The notes: generated from the sequence alone by a model not told the origin. A DNA stretch of 64,000 bases from Mycolicibacterium rhodesiae NBB3 (GCF_000230895.2 NC_016604.1:3162001-3226000), one strand, 5' to 3'. Positions 43,467 through 52,229 are shown, numbered from the stretch's first letter. Numbers and translations: made by a program.

Positions 43467-44696
43467 ATGACAGATGTCGCGTCACGCGAACTAGGCTTGG
43501 GATTTCTCGGAATCGGTCAGGCAGTCGCCAGAATTTTCCAGCAGTACCCCGACATGTCGACGCTGCCGTATCGGGTTGTGGCGGCAGCAGATACCCGGCC
43601 ACACTCGCTGGCCCGCTTCGCCACCGAGTTCGCAGGCCAAACCTACACCGACGCAGAGCAACTGTGTGCCGATCCAAGCGTGGATGTCGTCTACATCGCC
43701 ACCCCTCCCGAGCTGCATCGGGAGCATGCCCTGATGGCCGCACATTATGGAAAACACATGATCGTCGAAAAGCCGTTGGCCATGTCGATCGACGACTGCA
43801 CTGCAATGGTCGAGGCGGCCCATGCAGCGGGCGTGAAGCTGATGGCCGGCCACACACACAGCTTTGACGCGCCGGTGCGGGCGATGGCCGAACTTGTACG
43901 CAGTGGCGATCTCGGCGAGTTGCTCATGGTCAACACCTGGAACTTCAATGACTTCAACCGGCGACCGTGGCCGACTTCGGAATTGCGCTCGACCAGCGGG
44001 CCAGTTCTCAACCAGGGGCCCCACCAGGTCGATATCGTGCGGCAGATAGCCGGCGGGTTGGCCAGAACAGTGCGTGCGTCGACAATATGGGACGACGTTC
44101 GCGAATGCGTCGGTGGATACACCTGTCACATCGGATTCGAATCAGGAGCTTCCGCCGCACTCGTCTATGACGCCCGAGCTTTCTTCGACGTCGCGGAGTT
44201 GCACTCGTGGGTGGCAGAGGACGGCGGCCGCCGCAGTCCCCAAGCCAACCAGCGAGTAGCCCGCAACTTCGCTCAGCTCAGCCAGAACCCTGACCAACTC
44301 GAAGTCGCACTGGAAGCCCAGAAGGAACAGGGCCGCTACGGTGCTGCGACGACAACCGAAGAGTCACAGGAACTTTGGGGTTACTCCGCCCCGGGAGAGA
44401 TCATCCACCATCCCTACTTCGGCCTGACCGTGGTCTCCTGCGAACGCGGCGCGATCAGGCAGTCGCCCGACGGTCTGGTGGTCTACGGGCAGAACGGATT
44501 GCAGGAAATACCGGTCGCGCGCACGATGCGGGGCAGGGCCGCCGAGTTGGCCGAACTACATCGGGCGATCACTGAGGACCGTCCGGTTGAGCACGACGGC
44601 CGTTGGGGGCGCGCCACGCTAGAAGTGTGTTTCGCCATCCTGCAGTCGGCCTGCGAACAACGCGAAGTCGTTCTCTCCCAACAGGTAGCGCTGTGA
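43467..44696 (+). CDS. Gfo/Idh/MocA oxidoreductase, dihydrodiol-dehydrogenase-like
   Basis: A 409-aa NAD(P)-dependent Gfo/Idh/MocA enzyme. The Rossmann segment is LGLGFLGIGQAVARIF, the catalytic EKP motif is at residues 101-103, and a GPVLNQGPHQVDIVRQI segment follows. Its length and motifs match phthalate 4,5-cis-dihydrodiol dehydrogenases (Pht4 type), which belong to this family, and it sits directly after an RO pair. It probably rearomatises a carboxylated cis-dihydrodiol to a catechol. ATG 43467 follows the beta gene by 38 bp. Confidence 0.85.
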   Translation: MTDVASRELGLGFLGIGQAVARIFQQYPDMSTLPYRVVAAADTRPHSLARFATEFAGQTYTDAEQLCADPSVDVVYIATPPELHREHALMAAHYGKHMIVEKPLAMSIDDCTAMVEAAHAAGVKLMAGHTHSFDAPVRAMAELVRSGDLGELLMVNTWNFNDFNRRPWPTSELRSTSGPVLNQGPHQVDIVRQIAGGLARTVRASTIWDDVRECVGGYTCHIGFESGASAALVYDARAFFDVAELHSWVAEDGGRRSPQANQRVARNFAQLSQNPDQLEVALEAQKEQGRYGAATTTEESQELWGYSAPGEIIHHPYFGLTVVSCERGAIRQSPDGLVVYGQNGLQEIPVARTMRGRAAELAELHRAITEDRPVEHDGRWGRATLEVCFAILQSACEQREVVLSQQVAL

Positions 44697-44715
44697 CTCC
44701 AGACGAGGAGGAATC

Positions 44716-45672
44716 GTGGGTGAGATTGTAGCGGGTTACGCGTCGTCCCATGCCTTCACTTTCATCCCGCCCGGCAGGTGGGAAGGCTTCCGCGTAAAGA
44801 ACAGGCAGAACTACACATTGCGACGCGGTAAGACCCCACCTTGCCCGCCAAAGGCAGACGAAGAACCATTCGACGCCGCTGCGGCGCGTTACGCGCAAAT
44901 TGAGGACGGGCTTCAACGGCTGCGGGACAGCATTAGACAAGACCGACTCGATTGCCTGATCATCATCGGTGATGACCAAAACGAGAACTTCGACGGTTCG
45001 GCACTGCCCCAGATAGCCATCCACACAGGCGAGGGGTTCAATGTATCTGACCGCTTCTTGCCGGCCGCGCGGTTCTGGAAAAGCTCGCCCGAGCTCAGTA
45101 AGGACTTGAGTGAGCACACCGTCGAGGCGGGGTTCGACGTCGCCACCGTCGTCGATTTCCGTGAGACAACCTTGCACTCACACGCCCATGGCGAGATTGT
45201 GGCCAACATTCTCGGAGACCACGAAGTCCCAGTGGTGTTGGTCTTCCTCAATGCCGTTCATGTGCCGTCGTTGTCGCCTAAGCGGTGCTTCGCGCTCGGA
45301 TGTGCGATTGGCGACGCCGTGCGGTCACGGCGCCCCGCAGGCGAGAGGATAGGTGTCTACGCGTCCGGTGGGCTCTCACACTTCACGGCCGGCTTTCCGT
45401 GGGCTGCCTACCACGGGCCGCGTGTCCACGGCTCAATCGACGACGAGTTCGATCGCCGCACTCTGAAGGTCCTCGCCGCCGGAAACGGCTACGAGCTGAG
45501 CAAGCTGACCAGTGAAGACTTGCTCAACTCTGGCAACATCGAGCTGAGATCTTGGATATGTGCTGTCGGTGCCGTCGGCGGCAACACTCCATGGGCCAGC
45601 GTCTACGAGCCGATCCCCCGCGCGCTAATGGGAATGGCCGTCGCTTGGACGCACCCCGAGATCCCTAATTAG
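44716..45672 (+). CDS. LigB-type (class III) extradiol ring-cleavage dioxygenase
   Basis: A 318-aa protein of the LigB/DODA extradiol superfamily. The N-terminal GYASSHAFTF with an iron-ligand histidine, IIIGDDQNENF and the SGGLSHF segment match the class III active site. Such enzymes open protocatechuate-, gallate- or homoprotocatechuate-like catechols. GTG 44716 follows GAGGAGGAA. Immediately after the dihydrodiol dehydrogenase, so it probably cleaves that enzyme's catechol product. No LigA-like small subunit gene is seen, so it is likely a stand-alone type. Confidence 0.88.
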   Translation: MGEIVAGYASSHAFTFIPPGRWEGFRVKNRQNYTLRRGKTPPCPPKADEEPFDAAAARYAQIEDGLQRLRDSIRQDRLDCLIIIGDDQNENFDGSALPQIAIHTGEGFNVSDRFLPAARFWKSSPELSKDLSEHTVEAGFDVATVVDFRETTLHSHAHGEIVANILGDHEVPVVLVFLNAVHVPSLSPKRCFALGCAIGDAVRSRRPAGERIGVYASGGLSHFTAGFPWAAYHGPRVHGSIDDEFDRRTLKVLAAGNGYELSKLTSEDLLNSGNIELRSWICAVGAVGGNTPWASVYEPIPRALMGMAVAWTHPEIPN

Positions 45673-46007
45673 GGCATCGCGTCAGGCACGCGGGCGCACG
45701 GTTTTGCCGGTTGACCCGACTGCGTCGCCACCATACTCTCTGTCTTACAGAAAAGATTTCTATCCTCCAGTGGATCTATCGGTCGATGAATCGAATCTAG
45801 TCACGGAACGGAAGTAATTGGCCCGTGGCGGAGGTGCAGCTTCAGCCTGGGGCCTCCAGAGGCCAATCACACAGAGACCGATAAGAAGGAGGCGATACGG
45901 ATGGCCATTTGCACTGCCAGCAGCGCCCATCGCAGTTCGTACCAGGCGCCCGCGAACTTGGGCATCGCCGCCAAGGGCGGCGTCGACACCGACAGCCGAG
46001 GCTCGCG
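45673..46007. other. Intergenic region with operator-like repeats
   Basis: 335 bp without a convincing gene. It contains CTCTG-TCTTA-CAGAA at 45738-45752 and ATTTCTATCCTCCAG at 45756-45770, elements that recur elsewhere. Probably a promoter for the next genes. Confidence 0.5.
45738..45770. promoter_or_regulatory. Paired elements: CTCTG-N5-CAGAA and ATTTCTATCCTCCAG
   Basis: The first element shares the 5+5+5 layout with 24595 and 52067. The second matches 40626-40640 at most positions. Both types occur together here, about 250 bp before the class II aldolase gene. Confidence 0.42.
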
Positions 46008-46787
46008 ATGAGCTCCACCCCTTCGGCAAAAGGGCTAGACACTGAACGACACGCCATCGCGCTGGCCTGTCGCGTCCTGGCGGCGCGCGGCTTGGCGCCA
46101 GGCATCCTCGGCCACATCAGCCTGCGCGTCGACAAAGATCGACTGCTGATCCGATGTCGTGGTCCGCACGAGCGAGGACTCGCGTTCACCCGTGCAAAAG
46201 ACATCCGGCTGGTCACGTTGGACGGTGAAGAGGGCGCCCCAGGAGAACTCGACGACGGTTACCAGCCGCCGAACGAGTTGCCACTGCACAGCGAAGTGCT
46301 CCGCACCCGCCGCGATGTCAATGCCGTGGTCCATGCGCACCCCGAGGCGGTAGTTGCCGCCGATCTCGCCGGTCTAGGCGTCCGGCCGATCGTCGGAGCG
46401 TTTGACATCCCCGGTTTTAGGCTCGCCGCGGATGGCGTGCCGGTCTATCGGCGAGGGGTCTTGGTGCGCAATCGGCAACTCGCCCAGGAAATGGTTGCTG
46501 CTATGGCGGACCGGCCGGTTGTCGTTCTGCGGGCCCACGGCCTCACTAGTGCTGCGGAATCCGTTGAGCGGGCCGTACTACAGGCCATCAGCGTCGACAC
46601 GATATCGCGTTTGTCGCTTCAGATCGCTTCTGCTGGTGGCACTCTGGCTGATTTGCCCGACGATGATGCAGCAGAGCTGCCTGACCTAGGGAATGCGTTT
46701 AACGAGACCATCGCGTGGCGTCACGAGTTGGCACGCCTCCAAACCCATCGTTCGTCGCGTCACACTTCCAAAAAACGATCCTCATAG
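46008..46787 (+). CDS. Class II aldolase/adducin family protein (decarboxylase-like)
   Basis: A 259-aa zinc-type class II aldolase-fold protein. The metal-binding HAHPEAVVAADL and RAHGLTSAAESVERAV segments are present, as is ISLRVDKDRLLIRCRGPHERGL. Dihydroxyphthalate decarboxylases of actinobacterial phthalate pathways belong to this family, so decarboxylation of a hydroxylated aromatic acid is likely in this context; aldolase activity is the alternative. ATG 46008; the open frame back to 45909 is not supported. Confidence 0.85.
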   Translation: MSSTPSAKGLDTERHAIALACRVLAARGLAPGILGHISLRVDKDRLLIRCRGPHERGLAFTRAKDIRLVTLDGEEGAPGELDDGYQPPNELPLHSEVLRTRRDVNAVVHAHPEAVVAADLAGLGVRPIVGAFDIPGFRLAADGVPVYRRGVLVRNRQLAQEMVAAMADRPVVVLRAHGLTSAAESVERAVLQAISVDTISRLSLQIASAGGTLADLPDDDAAELPDLGNAFNETIAWRHELARLQTHRSSRHTSKKRSS

Positions 46788-47080
46788 GCCACTGGCGGGC
46801 CATGCGGCCACGAGCTCACGGCCATCGCCCGCGGGCGGTCTGGGACGCCGCTTCCAATCCCGTCGAATCGCTGGCGTACACATCCTGCACCGTCCTCGCC
46901 CGAGCATTGCTCAGCGTGCGGACCGCACGCAGTCGTTCGCAATTTCCAACCCTGGTCGTGAGACCCGCGTGAATCGGAGCTTCGACCGCGCTGTGCGGAT
47001 AGACCCCCCATTCTGCGACGAGGAAGCTAATCAGCAAATGAAGCGCTGCTGCAACGGCGACATCACCGGAGGGCAATAGT
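46788..47080. other. Intergenic region, no gene recognised
   Basis: 293 bp between the class II aldolase and the SDR. An open frame (46693-47079, plus) continues past the previous gene but has no domain signal. The right end carries GGAGGGCAATAG, the ribosome-binding site for TTG 47081. Confidence 0.45.
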
Positions 47081-47932
47081 TTGAGTTGGTTGACCGGACA
47101 AGTCGCACTTGTGACCGGCGGGGCAGCCGGAATCGGTTTGGCCGTGGTCGAGCGGTTCTTGGCCGAGGGTGCATGCGTGGGTGTCTTGGATCGCTCGGAA
47201 GGCGACCTGGCTACCATTGGCAGCGCCGACGGCAGGCTCATCGCGGTAACAGGTGACGTTACTGCGTATGACGACAATGTCAGGGCGGTGCGCGAAACGG
47301 TCGATGCGTTCGGAAAGCTCGACGTGTTCGTCGGTAACGCTGGGATCTTTGACTACTTCGCCCCCTTAATAGGTTTCGACGGCGCCGACCTCAGCAGCGC
47401 CTTCGATGAGATCTTCGCGGTCAATGTCAAGGGGTACCTCCTTGGTGCTAGGGCCGCCGTTCCTGAACTCCTCAAAAGCGATGGGCCTAGCATCATTTTC
47501 ACCGTCTCCAACTCTGGTTTCTATGCCTCTGGTGGCGGCCCGCTATACACCGCTTCCAAGCACGCAGTCGTTGGCGTAGTGCGTGAACTGGCGTACGAGT
47601 TGGCGCCGAAGATCCGGGTGAATGGCGTGGCTCCAGGCGGCACGATAACGGGCCTACGTGGTATCGAAGACCTCGGCCAGGGTGGAAACGTGTTGTCATC
47701 GGTGCCCGGCATCGCCGACATGATGAGTGTCACGAACCCTCTGCAGTACGCGCAGCAGCCTGCCGATCATGCCGGCCTGTACTTGCTACTCGCGTCTGCA
47801 GACAACTCGCGCGCGGTGACCGGCGTCGTCATCAACAGTGACGGCGGCTTGGGCGTGCGGGGCCTGAACCAGCCGTCCGGAGGGCTCGGACTTGCCACCG
47901 GCGAGATGCGCATCGACGTTCCGTCTCCATAG
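47081..47932 (+). CDS. SDR, BphB-type cis-dihydrodiol dehydrogenase
   Basis: A 283-aa SDR. The motif TGGAAGIG near residues 8-15 is intact, followed by NAGIFDYF. The catalytic YTASK, the SNSGFYASGGGPLYTA segment and the C-terminal NSDGGLGVRG closely match biphenyl-2,3-dihydrodiol dehydrogenases. It should oxidise a cis-dihydrodiol to a catechol with NAD+. TTG 47081 follows GGAGGG. It precedes a BphC-like extradiol dioxygenase and an RO pair, giving the full oxygenase/dehydrogenase/ring-cleavage set. Confidence 0.92.
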   Translation: MSWLTGQVALVTGGAAGIGLAVVERFLAEGACVGVLDRSEGDLATIGSADGRLIAVTGDVTAYDDNVRAVRETVDAFGKLDVFVGNAGIFDYFAPLIGFDGADLSSAFDEIFAVNVKGYLLGARAAVPELLKSDGPSIIFTVSNSGFYASGGGPLYTASKHAVVGVVRELAYELAPKIRVNGVAPGGTITGLRGIEDLGQGGNVLSSVPGIADMMSVTNPLQYAQQPADHAGLYLLLASADNSRAVTGVVINSDGGLGVRGLNQPSGGLGLATGEMRIDVPSP

Positions 47933-47945
47933 GAAGGATCAGCAC

Positions 47946-48836
47946 GTGTTGGTGAAGGCGTTGGGTTATGTGGGTGTGGAGTCTCCGGATGCGAAGGAGT
48001 GGTTGGAGTTCGGTCCGGAGGTTTTGGGGATGGAGGCGGTGGAGGCGGTCAGTGGGTCGGTTCTGTTGCGGATCGATGACGCCGATCACCGGTTGGCTGT
48101 GCATCACGGGGAGCGCAACCGGATGTTGTATGCGGGTTGGGATGTGGGCAGCGAGGAGGCGCTGGAGGCTGCTGGGGAGTTGCTGCACAGGCAGGGTATC
48201 GGGTTTGAGGTGGGAACCGAGGAGGACTGCGCGGCCCGCGGTGTGTTGGGCTTTTTGACGCTGTCGGATCCTTCGGGGTTGCGTCATGAGTTGTTTTACG
48301 GTCAGAAGGTGGTGCCGGGTTCCTTCCGGCCCGGTCGTGCGATGTCGGGGTTCGTCACCGGCGCGCAGGGGTTGGGTCATGTGGTGCTGGCGACGCCGGA
48401 CCTCGCGCAGGCCGACCAGTTTTTGCGGGGGGTGTTGGGGTTCAAGAAGAGCGATGAGATTTACACCTTCATCGATTTGTGGTTCTACCACTGCAACCCG
48501 CGCCATCACAGCATCGCGTTGACTCCGATGCCGGGTGTGCGGGGACTGCACCACGTGATGGTAGAGGTGCAAAGTTTTGATGACGTGGGCATGGCCTACG
48601 ACCTGTGTATGTCGCGCAACATTCCGCTGAGCATGACGTTGGGGCGCCATGTCAACGATCGGATGGTGTCGTTCTACGTACGGACACCGAGTGGTTTTGA
48701 CCTCGAGTACGGCTGGGATGCGGTCACCGTCGACGACGAAACCTGGACAGTTGCCCAGTACGACCGACCCAGTGTCTGGGGCCACCAGATGGTCGCCCAG
48801 ACACCACCAGGAGCACTCGAAGCCGCAACAACATGA
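47946..48836 (+). CDS. Type I extradiol dioxygenase (BphC-like)
   Basis: A 296-aa two-domain VOC extradiol dioxygenase. The iron ligands of the BphC family are at H145 (GLGHVVLAT), H203 (LHHVMVEV) and E254 (FDLEYGWD). The length matches 2,3-dihydroxybiphenyl 1,2-dioxygenases. GTG 47946 follows AGGAAGGA; the frame is open back to 47892. It cleaves a catechol meta to a hydroxyl, and the hydrolase at 40698 could process the product. The gene uses many GTG, TTG and GGG codons relative to the neighbouring SDR, which hints at a different history. Confidence 0.92.
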   Translation: MLVKALGYVGVESPDAKEWLEFGPEVLGMEAVEAVSGSVLLRIDDADHRLAVHHGERNRMLYAGWDVGSEEALEAAGELLHRQGIGFEVGTEEDCAARGVLGFLTLSDPSGLRHELFYGQKVVPGSFRPGRAMSGFVTGAQGLGHVVLATPDLAQADQFLRGVLGFKKSDEIYTFIDLWFYHCNPRHHSIALTPMPGVRGLHHVMVEVQSFDDVGMAYDLCMSRNIPLSMTLGRHVNDRMVSFYVRTPSGFDLEYGWDAVTVDDETWTVAQYDRPSVWGHQMVAQTPPGALEAATT

Positions 48837-49040
48837 ACACACGTATTCAGAAACCATCTGTCAAACCTCAACCAGCGGCACAGAAAGGGGAGCTCGATGA
48901 ATCATCACCATCGGGTAGACCCAGGATCGGCTATGCGTATCGAAAAGCGGTTTGAATTGGATTATCACTAGCAATCTTTTTCGGATTCGAGTTAGAACAA
49001 GAATTTTTATACACCCAGACCAAAAAACGTAGGAGATGAC

Positions 49041-50438
49041 ATGTCCATTGTCGGAGGTAAGAACGACATCCAGCAGCTGATCGCAGCGGGTCAAGAAAGC
49101 CTTGCAAAGGGTCGTCTGCCCGCTGGATTGGTCGCCAACGCGGAAGTTCACAAGCTCGAAGCGCAGCGAGTTTTCGGGACGTGCTGGCAATTCCTGGCCC
49201 ACGAGACGGAGGTACCCGAGGCAGGCGATTACGTGGTGCGATATCTAGGCGGCGGTTCAATCATCGTTGTCCGCGGTGAGGACGGCGAAGTGCGCGCGAT
49301 GGCTAATTCGTGTCGGCACCGCGGGACACAACTGTGCCGTACGGAGATGGGCAATACCTCCCACTTCCGCTGCCCGTATCACGGCTGGACCTACCGCAAC
49401 ACCGGAACTCTGGCCGGCGTGCCGGCGCAAAAAGAAGTCTACGGGGTCGAGATGGACAAAAACGAGTGGAGTTTGACCCAGGTTCCGCGCCTCGAGAACT
49501 ATGGCGGATTGATCTTCGGTTGCCTAGACGAGAAGGCAGCACCTCTCATCGACTACCTGGGCGATATGGCGTGGTATCTGGACCTCATCACGAAGAAGAC
49601 CCAGGGTGGACTGGAGGTGCGTGGCGAGCCGCAGCGTTGGATCATCGACTCCAACTGGAAGCTCGGCGCAGACAACTTCGTCGGGGACGCCTACCACACG
49701 TTGATGACGCACCGATCGGCGGTGGAACTCGGTCTTGCTCCGCCCGATCCAAAATTTGCATCGCAACCGGCCCATATCAGTCTCTCCAACGGTCACGGCC
49801 TCGGCGTCCTCGGGGTGCCACCCGGCCAACCGATGCCGCCCTTTATGAACTATCCACGAGAGGTCGTCGACGGGCTCGCCGAGGCTTATGGCGACCAGGA
49901 TCACGCAGACATGCTGCAAGGTACGGCCTTCATTCACGGCACGATCTTTCCGAACCTCTCATTCCTCAACGTCCTCATCGGTAAGGACAACAAGTCAATG
50001 CCGGTGCCGATGTTGACGTTTCGGCTGTGGCGGCCACTGTCACACGACGCGATGGAAGTTTGGTCGTGGTTCCTCGTCGAGAAGGACGCCGACGAAGAGT
50101 TCAAACAGCAGTCGTATGAAACCTACGTGCGAACCTTCGGTATTTCCGGGGTGTTCGAACAGGACGACGCCGAGACCTGGCGCTCCATCACTGCGGGAAC
50201 GCAAGGCCTCCTCGCAGGCAGCCAGATGCTCAACTTCGAAATGGGCATGGGTGTGCTGACGAGCGACGACACTTGGAAGGGGCCCGGTCGTCCCCTGTCC
50301 AGCGGGTACGCGGAGCGTAACCAACGCGAATTCTGGGGTCGCCTGCTGGAGTTACTCACCGACACGGGCGACGACGCCAGCGAAACTGGGCCAAAACTGC
50401 GCGCGCAGCCTCTGACCGGTGCGGACGAGGTCGCCTGA
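49041..50438 (+). CDS. Ring-hydroxylating dioxygenase alpha subunit
   Basis: A 465-aa Rieske oxygenase large subunit. Rieske ligands are C91-x-H93 and C111-x2-H114 (CPYHGW). The iron site is DNFVGDAYHTLMTH, with the aspartate in FEQDDAETW. ATG 49041 follows GTAGGAG. The nearest paralogue is 28572. A 204-bp AT-richer upstream stretch suggests its own promoter. Probably the oxygenase feeding the BphB/BphC-like pair upstream. Confidence 0.95.
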   Translation: MSIVGGKNDIQQLIAAGQESLAKGRLPAGLVANAEVHKLEAQRVFGTCWQFLAHETEVPEAGDYVVRYLGGGSIIVVRGEDGEVRAMANSCRHRGTQLCRTEMGNTSHFRCPYHGWTYRNTGTLAGVPAQKEVYGVEMDKNEWSLTQVPRLENYGGLIFGCLDEKAAPLIDYLGDMAWYLDLITKKTQGGLEVRGEPQRWIIDSNWKLGADNFVGDAYHTLMTHRSAVELGLAPPDPKFASQPAHISLSNGHGLGVLGVPPGQPMPPFMNYPREVVDGLAEAYGDQDHADMLQGTAFIHGTIFPNLSFLNVLIGKDNKSMPVPMLTFRLWRPLSHDAMEVWSWFLVEKDADEEFKQQSYETYVRTFGISGVFEQDDAETWRSITAGTQGLLAGSQMLNFEMGMGVLTSDDTWKGPGRPLSSGYAERNQREFWGRLLELLTDTGDDASETGPKLRAQPLTGADEVA

Positions 50439-50502
50439 TGACGCATCGGGTATCTGCTGGTCGCGCAATCGAGTTCAAGCGAGTCATAAAGGATGGTGTT
50501 CC

Positions 50503-51021
50503 ATGGTAGCGACGGTCGAACAACAGATTCTTCTCCGCAGTGAGATGGAGAACTTTCTGTTCCAAGAGGCGGAACTGTTAAACGACGGCCGGTTTCACGA
50601 TTGGCTGGAATTGTGTGCCGAAGATATCCGGTACATCATCCCGGTGCGCATGAGCAGAGAACGCGCCAACGGCGACGGAAATTCGACGACAATGACCCAC
50701 TGGGACGACGACTACGCAGGCTTGCAGCTGCGGGTGCTACGTCTGGACACCGAATACGCATGGGCAGAAGATCCGCCCTCACGGATCCGACACCACGTGT
50801 CGAATGTGCGGGTACAGCCCGGGACAGGGACGGACGAATACGATGTCCGCTCCAATCTCCTCGTGTTCCGAAATAGGGGGGACAGCCCGCAGCACGACCT
50901 CATCTCTGCGGAGCGCCACGATGTCATCCGCCGCAGTGAGATGGGCCTGCGGTTAGCGAGCCGACGGGTAGTGCTTGATCACGCCGTTGTCGGCACCCAC
51001 AACCTGGCTAACTTCTTTTAA
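50503..51021 (+). CDS. Ring-hydroxylating dioxygenase beta subunit
   Basis: A 172-aa RO small subunit and partner of 49041. It has FLFQEAELLNDGRFHDWLELCAEDIRYIIPV, SRIRHHVSNVRV, and the terminal LDHAVVGTHNLANFF. ATG 50503 follows AAAGGA; the frame is open back to 50419. It groups with the betas at 81, 4985 and 29912. Confidence 0.94.
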   Translation: MVATVEQQILLRSEMENFLFQEAELLNDGRFHDWLELCAEDIRYIIPVRMSRERANGDGNSTTMTHWDDDYAGLQLRVLRLDTEYAWAEDPPSRIRHHVSNVRVQPGTGTDEYDVRSNLLVFRNRGDSPQHDLISAERHDVIRRSEMGLRLASRRVVLDHAVVGTHNLANFF

Positions 51022-51068
51022 CGGGTGACGTTGAGGTTGCATCATTTAACGCCTAGGAAGGTGCAGTC

Positions 51069-51287
51069 GTGACAGGCGATGCCAGCACGGAAACGACCAT
51101 CGCGAACGAGTTCGCGTTCGTCACTGTCGACAAAATCTATACCCGCAACGGAGAGCGGTTGGAGATCGCCAGTCCCCGCCTTGGGTTCCGTATTCAGCTC
51201 GACCCACTGGAACTTGAGAGTCTGTCGTGGCAAACCAAGGAGAGCCTTTCTCGGTTTCTTCAAGACCCCTACGGTCCCCGCGATTGA
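51069..51287 (+). CDS. Small conserved protein in oxygenase clusters (72 aa)
   Basis: A 72-aa protein starting at GTG 51069 after TAGGAAGG. It contains ANEFAFVTVDKIYTRNGERLEI and LGFRIQLDPLELESLSWQ. Similar short proteins accompany RO clusters in actinobacteria and are sometimes labelled dihydrodiol dehydrogenase, but it lacks any nucleotide-binding motif and is far too short for that activity. It may be an assembly or regulatory factor. Function unknown; the coding call rests on ribosome-binding site, codon usage and position. Confidence 0.7.
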   Translation: MTGDASTETTIANEFAFVTVDKIYTRNGERLEIASPRLGFRIQLDPLELESLSWQTKESLSRFLQDPYGPRD

Positions 51288-51434
51288 GGTAGCGCCAGAA
51301 CGCAGTAGCGGATCGTTTCTCGTTCACCCATTCACAGATGGTCGGCAGGACGTCTGCAAGACAACTGCAGGCGCCTCGGCCTGGGACCGCTTGAGCCATG
51401 TCGGTGAGGGGCGCACTTAGTGAGGAGTGGACAA

Positions 51435-51644
51435 ATGGTCCATGCGGAAGTCGATCCACGTCGGTGCTGCGGCTACCGTTTGTGCGTGGACGTCGCGCCA
51501 GACGTCTTCGCGATCAACGCCGCTGGGAAGGCGGAAACATTGGTGGGCGACATTCCGGTTGGTCTAGTAGTCGCGGCCCGTGCGGCATCGCACGAATGCC
51601 CGTCGGCGGCGATCACCATACGCGATGCCGACCGCCAGCAATAA
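51435..51644 (+). CDS. [3Fe-4S]-type ferredoxin
   Basis: A 69-aa ferredoxin with C11, C12, Tyr14, C17 and C55 followed by proline (RRCCGYRLC...ECP). The CxxYxxC...CP layout is identical in numbering to the ferredoxin at 35618. An extra cysteine at 12 is unusual. ATG 51435 follows GAGGAG; GTG 51420 is the alternative. It is a likely electron donor for the RO at 49041/50503. Confidence 0.88.
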   Translation: MVHAEVDPRRCCGYRLCVDVAPDVFAINAAGKAETLVGDIPVGLVVAARAASHECPSAAITIRDADRQQ

Positions 51645-51718
51645 CGCCGCTAACGGCTCACATCAGAAGAAGGCCGATAGCTCCTCGACGACGTGATGGG
51701 ATTGTTTGAGGTTGAGCT

Positions 51719-51979
51719 ATGAGAACGGCTGTCGTCTATCGTCGGCTTGCAACAGCCGCAAAAGATGACTTCGCAAAGGACAACTACAACGCGCCTGATG
51801 AAGTGCAATTCGAGCTATGCGTTTTCTCTGATGGCCGTGTCGCGCAGCGCTGGATGGTGGGCGCTGGCTCTTGCGTTTGGTGGGATGACCTAGACCATCT
51901 GTATAAGGTGCACATCTACGCGCACCCTGATTACGGAACCAAGGTTGTCTGGTCCGACGGCGAGGTCGAGGAGCTATGA
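51719..51979 (+). CDS. Hypothetical protein (86 aa)
   Basis: An 86-aa acidic protein starting at ATG 51719. It contains QFELCVFSDGRVAQRWMVGAGSCVWWDDLDHLYKVHIYAHPDYGTKVVWSDGEVEEL. There is no signal peptide or membrane helix. I do not recognise a family. It is the last gene of the catabolic run before the AraC regulator. Codon usage is compatible with a real gene, with moderate confidence. Confidence 0.55.
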   Translation: MRTAVVYRRLATAAKDDFAKDNYNAPDEVQFELCVFSDGRVAQRWMVGAGSCVWWDDLDHLYKVHIYAHPDYGTKVVWSDGEVEEL

Positions 51980-52066
51980 AAGCTGATGCCATTACGACGC
52001 CTCACGTCCAACCTGGTGCCGGTCATGATCACCGCAGCCACACCGCCGGGTGTCCGCTCCAAACCT

Positions 52067-52097
52067 CTCTGCTTAACAGAGCCCTCTTCTACTAGAA
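52067..52097. promoter_or_regulatory. Two palindromes upstream of the AraC gene
   Basis: CTCTG-CTTAA-CAGAG (52067-52081) is a perfect 5+5+5 inverted repeat, and TTCTA-C-TAGAA (52087-52097) is a second perfect palindrome five bases later. Both lie about 130-165 bp before the AraC start and are candidate operators. The first shares its form with 24595 and 45738. Confidence 0.5.
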
Positions 52098-52229
52098 TGG
52101 TTTCGTGCATGCGGTCCGTGACGCACGACCCTGAGTCGGGGGGCCAGACCTTCGGCGGTGGTGTTCGGCGGAGCGACAGACTCTGTCGGCGAGCTGCGTT
52201 TTCCGCAGCGAGGAAGTGAGGTGTTGCCA

